Shown: one piece after another, positions 1 through 4,028 of the stretch
Position numbering within the stretch: position 1 is the first letter of the stretch
Layout: each line of letters begins with the position of its first letter
Source: Planctomycetota bacterium
GTDB taxonomy: Bacteria > Planctomycetota > SZUA-567 > H5-PLA8
NCBI GenBank assembly: GCA_025355035.1
Contig: JANXLS010000424.1
Location: forward strand, 1-6,919
Length of the DNA: 6,919 nt
Direction of reading: 5' to 3'
Program-made: the position numbers and the translations under genes
Notes under the pieces: model-generated
What the model was told of the DNA's origin: nothing
The model's database searches: none
The model's input: only the letters and a program-made list of their open reading frames with translations

Positions 1-26
1 GCCGATTCAATTCGTTCGTTTGCCAC
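1..26 (-). CDS. rpsE: 30S ribosomal protein S5, N-terminal fragment (cut by window edge)
   Basis: Only eight codons and two bases are inside the window. Read from a GTG at 26-24 they give V/M-A-N-E-R-I-E-S. The start is chosen because GGAG (mRNA sense, 37-34) sits 7 nt upstream. An in-frame ATG at 41-39 would add five residues (MRSKQ) but lies upstream of that GGAG and has no ribosome binding site of its own. The product name comes from context: rpsE follows rplR in the spc operon of nearly all bacteria. The visible residues belong to the variable N-terminus of S5 and prove nothing alone. S5 is a 30S protein at the mRNA entry and accuracy centre. The rest lies beyond the left edge. Confidence 0.6.
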
Positions 27-33
27 TTGCTTG

Positions 34-37
34 CTCC
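34..37 (-). promoter_or_regulatory. Shine-Dalgarno GGAG of the putative rpsE GTG start
   Basis: mRNA-sense GGAG followed by 7 nt and then GTG. This spacing favours the GTG at 26 over the ATG at 41, which is in frame but upstream of the GGAG. Confidence 0.55.
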
Positions 38-79
38 GCATGTCGTGTTGCCGGCATCACCCGGCCAGATTCGGAAATT

Positions 80-96
80 GCCGGCGAAACGCCGGC
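80..96 (-). other. Perfect 7-bp GC hairpin in the rplR-rpsE spacer
   Basis: Arms GCCGGCG (80-86) and CGCCGGC (90-96) flank a three-base loop that reads TTT in mRNA sense. The stem starts 6 nt after the rplR stop codon and ends about 42 nt before the rpsE ribosome binding site. The bases after it (AATTTCC) are not a U-run, so an intrinsic terminator is unlikely, as expected inside an operon. An RNA-stabilising or attenuating role is possible but not shown. Confidence 0.6.
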
Positions 97-102
97 GATG
101 AG

Positions 103-462
103 TTAAAACTTCAACCCGCCTTCGCGCGCGCCTTCAGCCAATTCCTTGATGCGGCCGTGGTACAGATACCCACCGCGGTCAAATACGGCCTTCTCAATGC
201 TCTTGGCTTTCGCCAGTTTCGCAATCAACTTGCCCACTTCGCGAGCCGCTTCTTTGTTCGCGCCATGCTTGCCGCTGAAGTCTTTCGACAGCGAGGAAGC
301 CGACGCCAGCGTCGCACCCTTGTCGTCGTCAACCAACTGCGCATAGATGTGCTTCGAACTGCGGTACACGTTCAAGCGCGGCTTCGCAGCCGTACCCGCA
401 ACCTTTTTGCGCACTCGAACATGCTTTCGTACCCGTCGCTCGGATCGTGTGACTAAACTCAT
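103..462 (-). CDS. rplR: 50S ribosomal protein L18
   Basis: Encodes 119 residues, a usual length for bacterial L18, which binds 5S rRNA together with L5 and anchors it in the central protuberance of the 50S subunit. The sequence shows the basic N-terminus (R-x-x-R-R-x-R-K-H-x-R-x-R-K-K, about 6-20), then KPRLNVYRSSKHIYAQLVDD (27-46), the typical RNA-binding segment. Near the end come FDRGGYLYHGRIKELAEGAR (94-113) and the closing GLKF typical of the family. The ATG at 462 is supported by AGGTGA six nt upstream. The gene lies between rplF and rpsE, its standard place, but 250 nt separate it from rplF. No truncation or frameshift is seen. Confidence 0.97.
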   Translation of the reverse strand: MSLVTRSERRVRKHVRVRKKVAGTAAKPRLNVYRSSKHIYAQLVDDDKGATLASASSLSKDFSGKHGANKEAAREVGKLIAKLAKAKSIEKAVFDRGGYLYHGRIKELAEGAREGGLKF

Positions 463-483
463 AATCTCTCACCTTTTCATGCC

Positions 484-495
484 GCGCTTTCGCGC
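484..495 (-). other. Small GCGC-GAAA-GCGC hairpin just before the rplR ribosome binding site
   Basis: In mRNA sense this is a 4-bp GC stem closed by a GAAA tetraloop, a GNRA-type loop that is stable in RNA. It ends about 9 nt before the AGGTGA of rplR. It is short enough to be chance; position and loop type are the only reasons to record it. Confidence 0.35.
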
Positions 496-506
496 CACTC
501 ATACTG

Positions 507-523
507 AAGTGCCAAGTGCCGAA
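507..523 (-). repeat. Inverted heptad array, rplR-proximal arm
   Basis: Two heptads read on the plus strand as AGTGCCA and AGTGCCG (508-521), with flanking bases that extend the pairing. In mRNA sense this segment can pair along 17 consecutive positions with 656-672 across a loop of about 132 nt. Three positions are G-U pairs and the other 14 are Watson-Crick. The arm lies about 35 nt upstream of the rplR ribosome binding site. Confidence 0.65.
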
Positions 524-648
524 TCCTGATTGCCAAAAATCAACATTCAGTTCGCACATCATCCACTTTTTATTCAGCCTGCGTTTCCGGTGTCCGGCAC
601 AACCAGCCCACCCACAAGCCGCACGAATACAACGAATCTTTCTTCCCC

Positions 649-710
649 GCCGTTCTTCAGCACTCAGCACTTTGTACTCGGTATTCGGTACCGGGCACTC
701 AGCACTCAGC
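649..710 (-). repeat. 7-nt-periodic array immediately downstream of rplF (AGTGCYG family)
   Basis: From 655 to 710 the plus strand reads in register as eight heptads: CTTCAGC, ACTCAGC, ACTTTGT, ACTCGGT, ATTCGGT, ACCGGGC, ACTCAGC, ACTCAGC. In mRNA sense the array starts 2 nt after the rplF stop codon. The non-heptad flank at 649-654 also matches the flanks of the copies at 3095 and 3527. It is therefore a copy of a dispersed element and not only a simple-sequence tract. The middle heptads are the most diverged. Confidence 0.85.
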
Positions 711-712
711 CC

Positions 713-1279
713 TTACTTCCCTGTCGCCGCAACCGTCTTGCCCGGCAACTTGCGGACAACTTCGCCGCGATAGCGCACGCCCTTGCCCTTATACACGTCC
801 GGCGTTCGGACCAAACGGATCGAAGCGGCGACTTGTCCAACTAACTGCTTGTCGATGCCTTCAATGCTGATCTGCGTCGGGACCGCCAGCGTCACTTTCA
901 CGCCTTCAGGAATGGCATAGATTTCAGGAATTTTGGTGTTGTAGCCGACGAACAACCGCAGCTTCTTCTTGTCGCTCGACAACTCGGCGCGGTAACCGAC
1001 GCCTTGAATTTCGAGTTCCTTCTGATAGCCCTTGGTTACGCCTTCGACCATGTTGTTGATGATCGCGCGGTACAAACCGTGCTTGGCACGGTCGGTGCGA
1101 AGATCGCTGCCGCGCGTGAAGGTGATTTCCTTCGTATCCGCGTTGACTTCCGCAGCTATCGCGCCCGTCAACTCCTGCTTCAGCGTCCCTTTGGGCCCCT
1201 TGACGGTCACCATCTGGCCATCGACGTTGATTTCGACTCCGGCCGGGATCGTTACGGGCTTTTTTCCAATTCGCGACAT
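713..1279 (-). CDS. rplF: 50S ribosomal protein L6
   Basis: Encodes 188 residues. L6 sits near the GTPase-associated region of the 50S subunit, beside the sarcin-ricin loop. It begins MSRIGKKPVTIPAGVEI and has the expected duplicated fold: first half with VTVKGPKGTL (24-33), second half with the signature around 160-173 (PDVYKGKGVRYRGE) that contacts 23S rRNA. The end VVRKLPGK varies slightly from the more usual RRKAGK. The start is the ATG at 1279 because GGAG lies 7 nt upstream and the protein begins as L6 normally does. The same frame stays open upstream to 1336, but those 19 codons only translate the heptad array and should not be annotated. TAA stop at 715-713. Confidence 0.97.
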   Translation of the reverse strand: MSRIGKKPVTIPAGVEINVDGQMVTVKGPKGTLKQELTGAIAAEVNADTKEITFTRGSDLRTDRAKHGLYRAIINNMVEGVTKGYQKELEIQGVGYRAELSSDKKKLRLFVGYNTKIPEIYAIPEGVKVTLAVPTQISIEGIDKQLVGQVAASIRLVRTPDVYKGKGVRYRGEVVRKLPGKTVAATGK

Positions 1280-1286
1280 CGTTACA

Positions 1287-1290
1287 CTCC
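1287..1290 (-). promoter_or_regulatory. Shine-Dalgarno GGAG deciding the rplF start
   Basis: mRNA-sense GGAG with a 7-nt spacer before ATG 1279-1277. It fixes the start at MSRIGKK and excludes the longer in-frame reading that would begin inside the heptad array. Confidence 0.85.
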
Positions 1291-1297
1291 TCGTATC

Positions 1298-1336
1298 AGT
1301 GCTGAGTACCGAGTGCCGAGTGCCGAGGAACAGCAA
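1298..1336 (-). repeat. Heptad array plus flank upstream of rplF, inverted copy
   Basis: The plus strand reads AGTGCTG, AGTACCG, AGTGCCG, AGTGCCG (1298-1325) followed by GGAACAGCAA (1327-1336). Apart from two mismatches in 24 positions, 1312-1335 is the reverse complement of the element at 3095-3118, so it is an antisense copy of the element that follows several stop codons. It ends 7 nt before the rplF Shine-Dalgarno and can pair with 1460-1492. Confidence 0.85.
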
Positions 1337-1459
1337 GTTCAGCGCTGCGCGCTTTCATTGCATTCCTGTGCTACTCAGACTTACTTCGGATCCCGCACCG
1401 TTTTTACTGTTTCGAATCTGTTTGCACTGCATTCAGAAAGCGCATTGCTTCCCAAACAT

Positions 1460-1492
1460 TTGCTGTTCCCTTAACACTCGGCACTCGGCACT
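1460..1492 (-). repeat. Heptad array immediately downstream of rpsH (AGTGCYG family)
   Basis: Two full heptads ACTCGGC (plus strand, 1476-1489) and a partial third, starting 4 nt after the rpsH stop codon in mRNA sense. The characteristic flank TTGCTGTTCC is present (1460-1469) but is separated from the heptads by six extra bases, 1470-1475. Confidence 0.8.
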
Positions 1493-1496
1493 GTCG

Positions 1497-1904
1497 TTAG
1501 TACACTTTGACGAGTATTTCGCCGCCGACGTTCGCTGCGCGCGCTTCCTTGTCGGAAAGCACACCCTTCGACGTCGTCAGAATCTGGCAGCCCATGCCGC
1601 GGAGCACCGGCTTGAGCGCTTCTTTCTGCGAGTAGACGCGTCGGCCTGGCGTACTCACGCGCTCGATCAGGTTGATCACCTGCTCGCCGGCGCGTCCGTA
1701 CTTCAGCATCAGCTTCACGTCGTTCTGCGCCGGAGTCTTCAGATTCTTCACAATCTCGAAGTTCGAAATGAAACCTTCGCGCTTCAGGGCTTCTGCGATC
1801 GATATGACGATCTTCGAGCTGCGCACGTTCACGGCTTCGCGGCGTAAATGAACCGCGTTGCGGATGCGTGTCAACATATCGGCGATCGGATCGGTTACTG
1901 GCAT
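1497..1904 (-). CDS. rpsH: 30S ribosomal protein S8
   Basis: Encodes 135 residues, close to the family's roughly 130. S8 is a primary binder of the central domain of 16S rRNA (helix 21). The N-terminus PVTDPIADMLTRIRNA (2-17) is the standard S8 opening. The C-terminal signature TSKGVLSDKEAR (111-122) followed by NVGGEILVKVY is the rRNA-binding half. The ATG at 1904 is preceded by AAGGAAG at good spacing. Neighbours are rpsN upstream and rplF downstream, the canonical spc order. In E. coli S8 also represses translation of the spc mRNA through an RNA site near rplE; I could not recognise an S8 site here. No irregularity is seen. Confidence 0.97.
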   Translation of the reverse strand: MPVTDPIADMLTRIRNAVHLRREAVNVRSSKIVISIAEALKREGFISNFEIVKNLKTPAQNDVKLMLKYGRAGEQVINLIERVSTPGRRVYSQKEALKPVLRGMGCQILTTSKGVLSDKEARAANVGGEILVKVY

Positions 1905-1931
1905 GTTTTCTTCCTTCGTTAAACGCTACCC

Positions 1932-1966
1932 GTTGAACGTTGCTCGTTCCACGTCGCACGTTTCAT
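1932..1966 (-). repeat. 7-nt-periodic array of GTTNNAC type, rpsN-rpsH spacer
   Basis: The plus strand reads GTTGAAC, GTTGCTC, GTTCCAC, GTCGCAC and then GTTTCAT, five consecutive heptads keeping GT at positions 1-2 and mostly AC or TC at the end. It is about 20 nt upstream of the rpsH ribosome binding site. The unit differs from the other families in this window but keeps the same period. No inverted partner was found. Confidence 0.75.
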
Positions 1967-1974
1967 TTATCTTG

Positions 1975-1987
1975 CGATGACACATCG
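1975..1987 (-). other. 5-bp hairpin CGATG-TGT-CATCG in the rpsN-rpsH spacer
   Basis: Perfect inverted repeat 1975-1979 with 1983-1987 and a three-base loop. It is short and may be chance. Next to it, 1999-2009 is another tight palindrome (GCGGA-G-TCCGC) with too small a loop to fold fully. Confidence 0.3.
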
Positions 1988-2021
1988 TGAACGCCGTAGC
2001 GGAGTCCGCGCCGGCCTTACC

Positions 2022-2068
2022 CAAACTTTAATTTTGAACTTTGAACTTTAAACCACCGTTCGCCGTTT
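2022..2068 (-). repeat. 7-nt-periodic array downstream of rpsN (TTCAAAG family)
   Basis: Two exact GAACTTT heptads (plus strand, 2036-2049) are flanked in register by degenerate ones: TAATTTT before, and AAACCAC, CGTTCGC, CGTTTCG after. In mRNA sense the periodic tract begins within a few nt of the rpsN stop codon and runs about 47 nt. GCCG-TTT-CGGC (2062-2072) forms a 4-bp hairpin touching the stop codon. No inverted partner is present in this spacer. Confidence 0.7.
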
Positions 2069-2071
2069 CGG

Positions 2072-2257
2072 CTACCAGCTTGCTTTCTTCACGCCGGGCA
2101 GTTCGCCCTTGTGAGCCAGCGAGCGGAAACAGAGACGGCAAACTTTGAACTTTCGATAGTACGCGCGCGATCGCCCGCACAATTCGCAGCGATTGTACGC
2201 CCGCGTCGAAAACTTGGGCTTCGCTTTGCATTTCACTACCCAACGTACACTTGCCAT
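2072..2257 (-). CDS. rpsN: 30S ribosomal protein S14, zinc-binding (type Z)
   Basis: Encodes 61 residues, exactly the length of the short zinc-containing S14 class; the zinc-free form is about 100. S14 assembles late into the 30S head beside S3 and S10. Four cysteines at 24, 27, 40 and 43 form C-x2-C-x12-C-x2-C, the zinc ribbon. The core KPKFSTRAYNRCELCGR and the end GELPGVKKASW are hallmarks of this type. A fifth cysteine at 10 is not part of the ribbon. The ATG at 2257 has GGAG 8 nt upstream. It follows rplE and precedes rpsH as usual. Stop TAG. Confidence 0.97.
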   Translation of the reverse strand: MASVRWVVKCKAKPKFSTRAYNRCELCGRSRAYYRKFKVCRLCFRSLAHKGELPGVKKASW

Positions 2258-2289
2258 CGATGTCTCTCCGCCGTTGCTTCTTTTAGGGG

Positions 2290-2302
2290 GAACACGCTGT
2301 TC
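2290..2302 (-). other. Small hairpin GAACA-GCG-TGTTC in the rplE-rpsN spacer
   Basis: Perfect 5-bp inverted repeat 2290-2294 with 2298-2302, three-base loop, about 20 nt upstream of the rpsN ribosome binding site. Too short to be convincing alone, but it follows the stronger hairpin at 2328-2348 on the same RNA. Confidence 0.35.
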
Positions 2303-2327
2303 GCGCGCTCTTCTTAATCTATTCTAT

Positions 2328-2348
2328 GAACCGGCAAAAAGCCAGTCC
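2328..2348 (-). other. 8-bp RNA hairpin just downstream of rplE
   Basis: In mRNA sense GGACUGGC and GCCGGUUC flank a UUUUU loop; all eight positions pair, two as G-U. It begins 10 nt after the rplE stop codon. On the plus strand the two G-U pairs become A-C mismatches, so the full stem exists only in the transcribed RNA. It is followed by AUAGAAUAG, not by a U-run, so it is not an intrinsic terminator. This spacer (2258-2358) has no heptad array. Confidence 0.6.
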
Positions 2349-2358
2349 GTTCTTGACT

Positions 2359-3033
2359 TTAGTGATCTCGGAACGGGCAGCCCAGCATCTTCAACAACTG
2401 CAGCGCATGTTCATCCTTCTTGGCCGTCGTACAGATCGTAATATCCATGCCGTGGATAATATCCGTCTTGTCCGTTTCGATTTCCGGGAACACCGTCTGT
2501 TCCTTCAAACCCAGCGAGTAATTTCCGCGACCGTCAAACGAGCGCGGCGAAATACCACGGAAATCGCGTACGCGCGCCAGAGCAATGTTGAACAACCGGT
2601 CCAGGAATTCGTACATCTTCGGGCCGCGCAGCGTCACCCGGCATCCGATCGCCATGTTTTCGCGCAGTTTGAAATTCGAAACCGACTTCGTCGACATCGT
2701 CACGACCGCTTTTTGGCCGGAGATCATCGTCATGTCCGCCAAGCACACTTCGCCAACTTTTGGATTGTTGTCCGTCGCCGGTTTGCCAAATCCCATGTTC
2801 AAACACACTTTCGTCAGGCGCGGTACAGCCATGACGTTCGTGAATCCGAACTTTTCGCGCAACGCTGGGACAACGTCCTTCTGGTACTTGTCGCGCAGGC
2901 GCAGCACTTTCGGCGCAACCTGTTCGCCACCTTCTACCTTGGGACCCTTTGCAGCAGCCTTCGCCTTTTCAATCTTTGCGGCGTCGGGCTTTGCTTTCGC
3001 GGGTGCGGCTTTCTTTTCTTCTTTTTCGGCCAT
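2359..3033 (-). CDS. rplE: 50S ribosomal protein L5 with extended N-terminus
   Basis: Encodes 224 residues; typical bacterial L5 is about 180. L5 binds 5S rRNA and contacts the P-site tRNA from the central protuberance. The conserved part starts near residue 46 (LRDKYQKDVVPALREKFGF) and holds the family motifs GQKAV (106-110), FKLRENMAIGCRVTLRG (121-137), MYEFLDRL (140-147), RVRDFRG (154-160) and SFDGRGNYSLG (165-175). Residues 1-44 are an added alanine, lysine and glutamate-rich tail with no recognisable domain. The start is supported by AAGGA 7 nt before the ATG at 3033. The tail is in frame with no better internal start. Stop TAA. Confidence 0.97.
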   Translation of the reverse strand: MAEKEEKKAAPAKAKPDAAKIEKAKAAAKGPKVEGGEQVAPKVLRLRDKYQKDVVPALREKFGFTNVMAVPRLTKVCLNMGFGKPATDNNPKVGEVCLADMTMISGQKAVVTMSTKSVSNFKLRENMAIGCRVTLRGPKMYEFLDRLFNIALARVRDFRGISPRSFDGRGNYSLGLKEQTVFPEIETDKTDIIHGMDITICTTAKKDEHALQLLKMLGCPFRDH

Positions 3034-3046
3034 GACAAAATCCTTC

Positions 3047-3074
3047 GTGCTGAGTCCAGAGTGCAGAGCGCCGA
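3047..3074 (-). repeat. Heptad array upstream of rplE, inverted arm
   Basis: The plus strand reads GTGCTGA, GTCCAGA, GTGCAGA, GCGCCGA in perfect 7-nt register. In mRNA sense it ends 1 nt before the AAGGA ribosome binding site of rplE. It can pair with the array at 3101-3131, so folding would put the base of a stem directly against that site. Confidence 0.8.
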
Positions 3075-3094
3075 GTTGTTTCCGATCCGCCGTT

Positions 3095-3131
3095 GCTGTT
3101 TCTCAGCACTCGGCACTCGGCACTCGGCACT
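3095..3131 (-). repeat. Heptad array immediately downstream of rplX (AGTGCYG family)
   Basis: The plus strand reads TCTCAGC followed by three exact ACTCGGC units and ACT (3101-3131). The preceding flank is GCTGTT. In mRNA sense the array starts 7 nt after the rplX stop. Positions 3095-3118 are identical over 24 nt to 3527-3550 downstream of rplN. Confidence 0.9.
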
Positions 3132-3138
3132 TCTTGAA

Positions 3139-3468
3139 TTACTTCGCTGAATGTTCGTGCGGCGGTCCCTTTTCAACAACCTTCACGTTTGACACGTGGA
3201 TCGGTCGCTTCATGATCTTCAAACCGCCGGCTTCACCCGTCTTTTGGTTGTAGCGCGCCGTCTTCCACTGCTCCACGCCACGGACCGGAGTCTGCTTTTC
3301 GCCGCGCTTCTTGCTGTTCGGCACATCCAACAACACCGTGCCCTTGATCCGGTCGACTTTGATGACCGTACACAGCTGCGGCTTCTGCGTCGCGGCGTCG
3401 ATCATGTTCGATCCTTCGCCTTTGATAATGGCGACTTTGTCGCCTTTGCAAATCTTCGTCTTGATCAT
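3139..3468 (-). CDS. rplX: 50S ribosomal protein L24, divergent KOW region
   Basis: Encodes 109 residues, normal length. L24 is an early assembly protein that nucleates 50S folding and later lies near the peptide exit. The N-terminal KOW domain is present (KICKGDKVAIIKGEG, 5-19), but the usual GKDKGKxGKVL turn is replaced by about ten extra residues (GSNMIDAATQKPQLCTVIKV, 19-38). The C-terminal hallmark RPIHVSNVKVV (88-98) is intact, which with position between rplN and rplE secures the call. Initiation at ATG 3468 is unusual: the only Shine-Dalgarno-like bases, AGGA, are 11 nt upstream and belong to a heptad array. Stop TAA. Confidence 0.93.
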   Translation of the reverse strand: MIKTKICKGDKVAIIKGEGSNMIDAATQKPQLCTVIKVDRIKGTVLLDVPNSKKRGEKQTPVRGVEQWKTARYNQKTGEAGGLKIMKRPIHVSNVKVVEKGPPHEHSAK

Positions 3469-3478
3469 GTCTTTAAAA

Positions 3479-3520
3479 GTCCTGTGTCCTATGTCCTGAA
3501 TCTCGTGAGCTGAATCTCGA
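3479..3520 (-). repeat. 7-nt-periodic array of GTCCTAT type abutting the rplX start
   Basis: Six consecutive heptads on the plus strand: GTCCTGT, GTCCTAT, GTCCTGA, ATCTCGT, GAGCTGA, ATCTCGA. The first three form a clear family, and the last three keep the period but drift. In mRNA sense the array reads with AGGAC repeated and ends 10 nt before the rplX ATG, so it supplies the only purine-rich ribosome-binding candidate for that gene. Pairing with the AGTGCYG array on the other side of the spacer is weak. Confidence 0.8.
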
Positions 3521-3526
3521 TGCCCC

Positions 3527-3563
3527 GCTGTTTCTCAGCACTCGGCACTCAGCACTCAGCACT
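3527..3563 (-). repeat. Heptad array immediately downstream of rplN (AGTGCYG family)
   Basis: The plus strand reads TCTCAGC, ACTCGGC, ACTCAGC, ACTCAGC, ACT (3533-3563), preceded by the same GCTGTT flank as the copy at 3095. In mRNA sense it starts 4 nt after the rplN stop codon. Confidence 0.9.
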
Positions 3564-3567
3564 TCTT

Positions 3568-3957
3568 TTAGACGACTTCCGCTGCCAAAGAAACGATCTT
3601 CATGAATCCCTTGGAGCGCAGTTCGCGAGCCACCGGTCCGAAAATGCGCGTTCCGCGCGGTTCTTTTTCAGGCGTGATCAGCACAATCGCGTTGTTGTCG
3701 AATCGGACCGACGAACCGTCCGAACGCTTCACCGCTTTGCGCGTCCGGACCACAACACCCTTGACCACCAACTTCTTCTTATCCTTCTTGCTGGTCGTCA
3801 TGAATTCGCTGCCCGGCTGAACCTTCTTCACTGCGGCAACAATAATGTCGCCCACCGATGCGTATCGGCGATGCGTTCCGCCGAGCACCTTGATGCAGAC
3901 CGCAGTCCGTGCGCCGGTATTGTCGGCTACTACCACTGTCGTGTGATGTTGAATCAT
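3568..3957 (-). CDS. rplN: 50S ribosomal protein L14
   Basis: Encodes 129 residues, slightly above the usual 122-123. L14 lies at the subunit interface, contacts 16S rRNA in bridges and binds the silencing factor RsfS. The core motifs are ADNTGART (11-18), CIKVLGGTHRRYASVGDII (21-39), VVVRTRKAVKRSDGSSVRFD (68-87) and GTRIFGPVARELR (102-114). The extra length is a basic insertion around 49-62 (SEFMTTSKKDKKK), where the usual protein has a short loop. The ATG at 3957 gives the standard MIQ start, although a Shine-Dalgarno at normal spacing is missing; GGGAAGG lies about 12 nt upstream. Stop TAA. Confidence 0.97.
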   Translation of the reverse strand: MIQHHTTVVVADNTGARTAVCIKVLGGTHRRYASVGDIIVAAVKKVQPGSEFMTTSKKDKKKLVVKGVVVRTRKAVKRSDGSSVRFDNNAIVLITPEKEPRGTRIFGPVARELRSKGFMKIVSLAAEVV

Positions 3958-4028
3958 CTCGTTTTTAGCCTTCCCTGTCGTGCCTAAATCGTCTCTGAAT
4001 CGTTAGTCGCGCTCGCTCTGTTCGGTTA

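Larger units (their letters stand above)
1298..1492 (-). other. Nested inverted repeat filling the rpsH-rplF spacer
   Basis: Three nested pairs of complementary arms occupy almost the whole spacer. The outer pair is the heptads 1476-1492 with 1305-1322 or 1312-1327. The middle pair is perfect over 10 bp, 1460-1469 with 1327-1336 (GGAACAGCAA and its complement). The inner pair is perfect over 8 bp, 1349-1356 with 1436-1443 (GCGCTTTC and GAAAGCGC). The segment 1357-1435 remains as an apical domain. In sense RNA it would be one long hairpin between the rpsH stop and the rplF ribosome binding site. A miniature inverted-repeat element is an alternative. No open reading frame in it looks real. Confidence 0.7.

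Noticed and set aside
80..96. Rho-independent terminators at the spacer hairpins
   Set aside because: None of the stems is followed by a U-run in mRNA sense, and termination inside this operon would cut off essential genes.
329..670. Minus-strand frame of 113 codons in the rplF-rplR spacer
   Set aside because: It runs through the spacer into rplR out of frame, is Cys/Trp-rich in an implausible way, and has no ribosome binding site.
649..710. CRISPR array
   Set aside because: The units are 7 nt with no spacers of constant length, and there are no cas genes; this is a degenerate tandem repeat.
1280..1336. In-frame N-terminal extension of L6 by 19 residues
   Set aside because: It translates the heptad array, lies upstream of a well-spaced GGAG, and L6 normally begins MSRIGKKP.
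1032..1847. Plus-strand open frame of 271 codons across rplF, the spacer and rpsH
   Set aside because: It is antisense to two certain genes and contains translated heptads; no domain or ribosome binding site supports it.
3031..3140. S8 autoregulatory RNA site at rplE
   Set aside because: The E. coli site mimics a 16S helix 21 element with defined internal bases; I could not align it here, and the heptad stem does not resemble it.
2326..3150. Long plus-strand open frame of 274 codons
   Set aside because: It is antisense to rplE over nearly its whole length, has Arg/His/Phe-rich composition typical of a shadow frame, and matches no family I know.
3958..4028. Array or hairpin in the rpsQ-rplN spacer
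   Set aside because: Looked for, but only a short ACGATT direct repeat 12 nt apart is present. This spacer seems unstructured.
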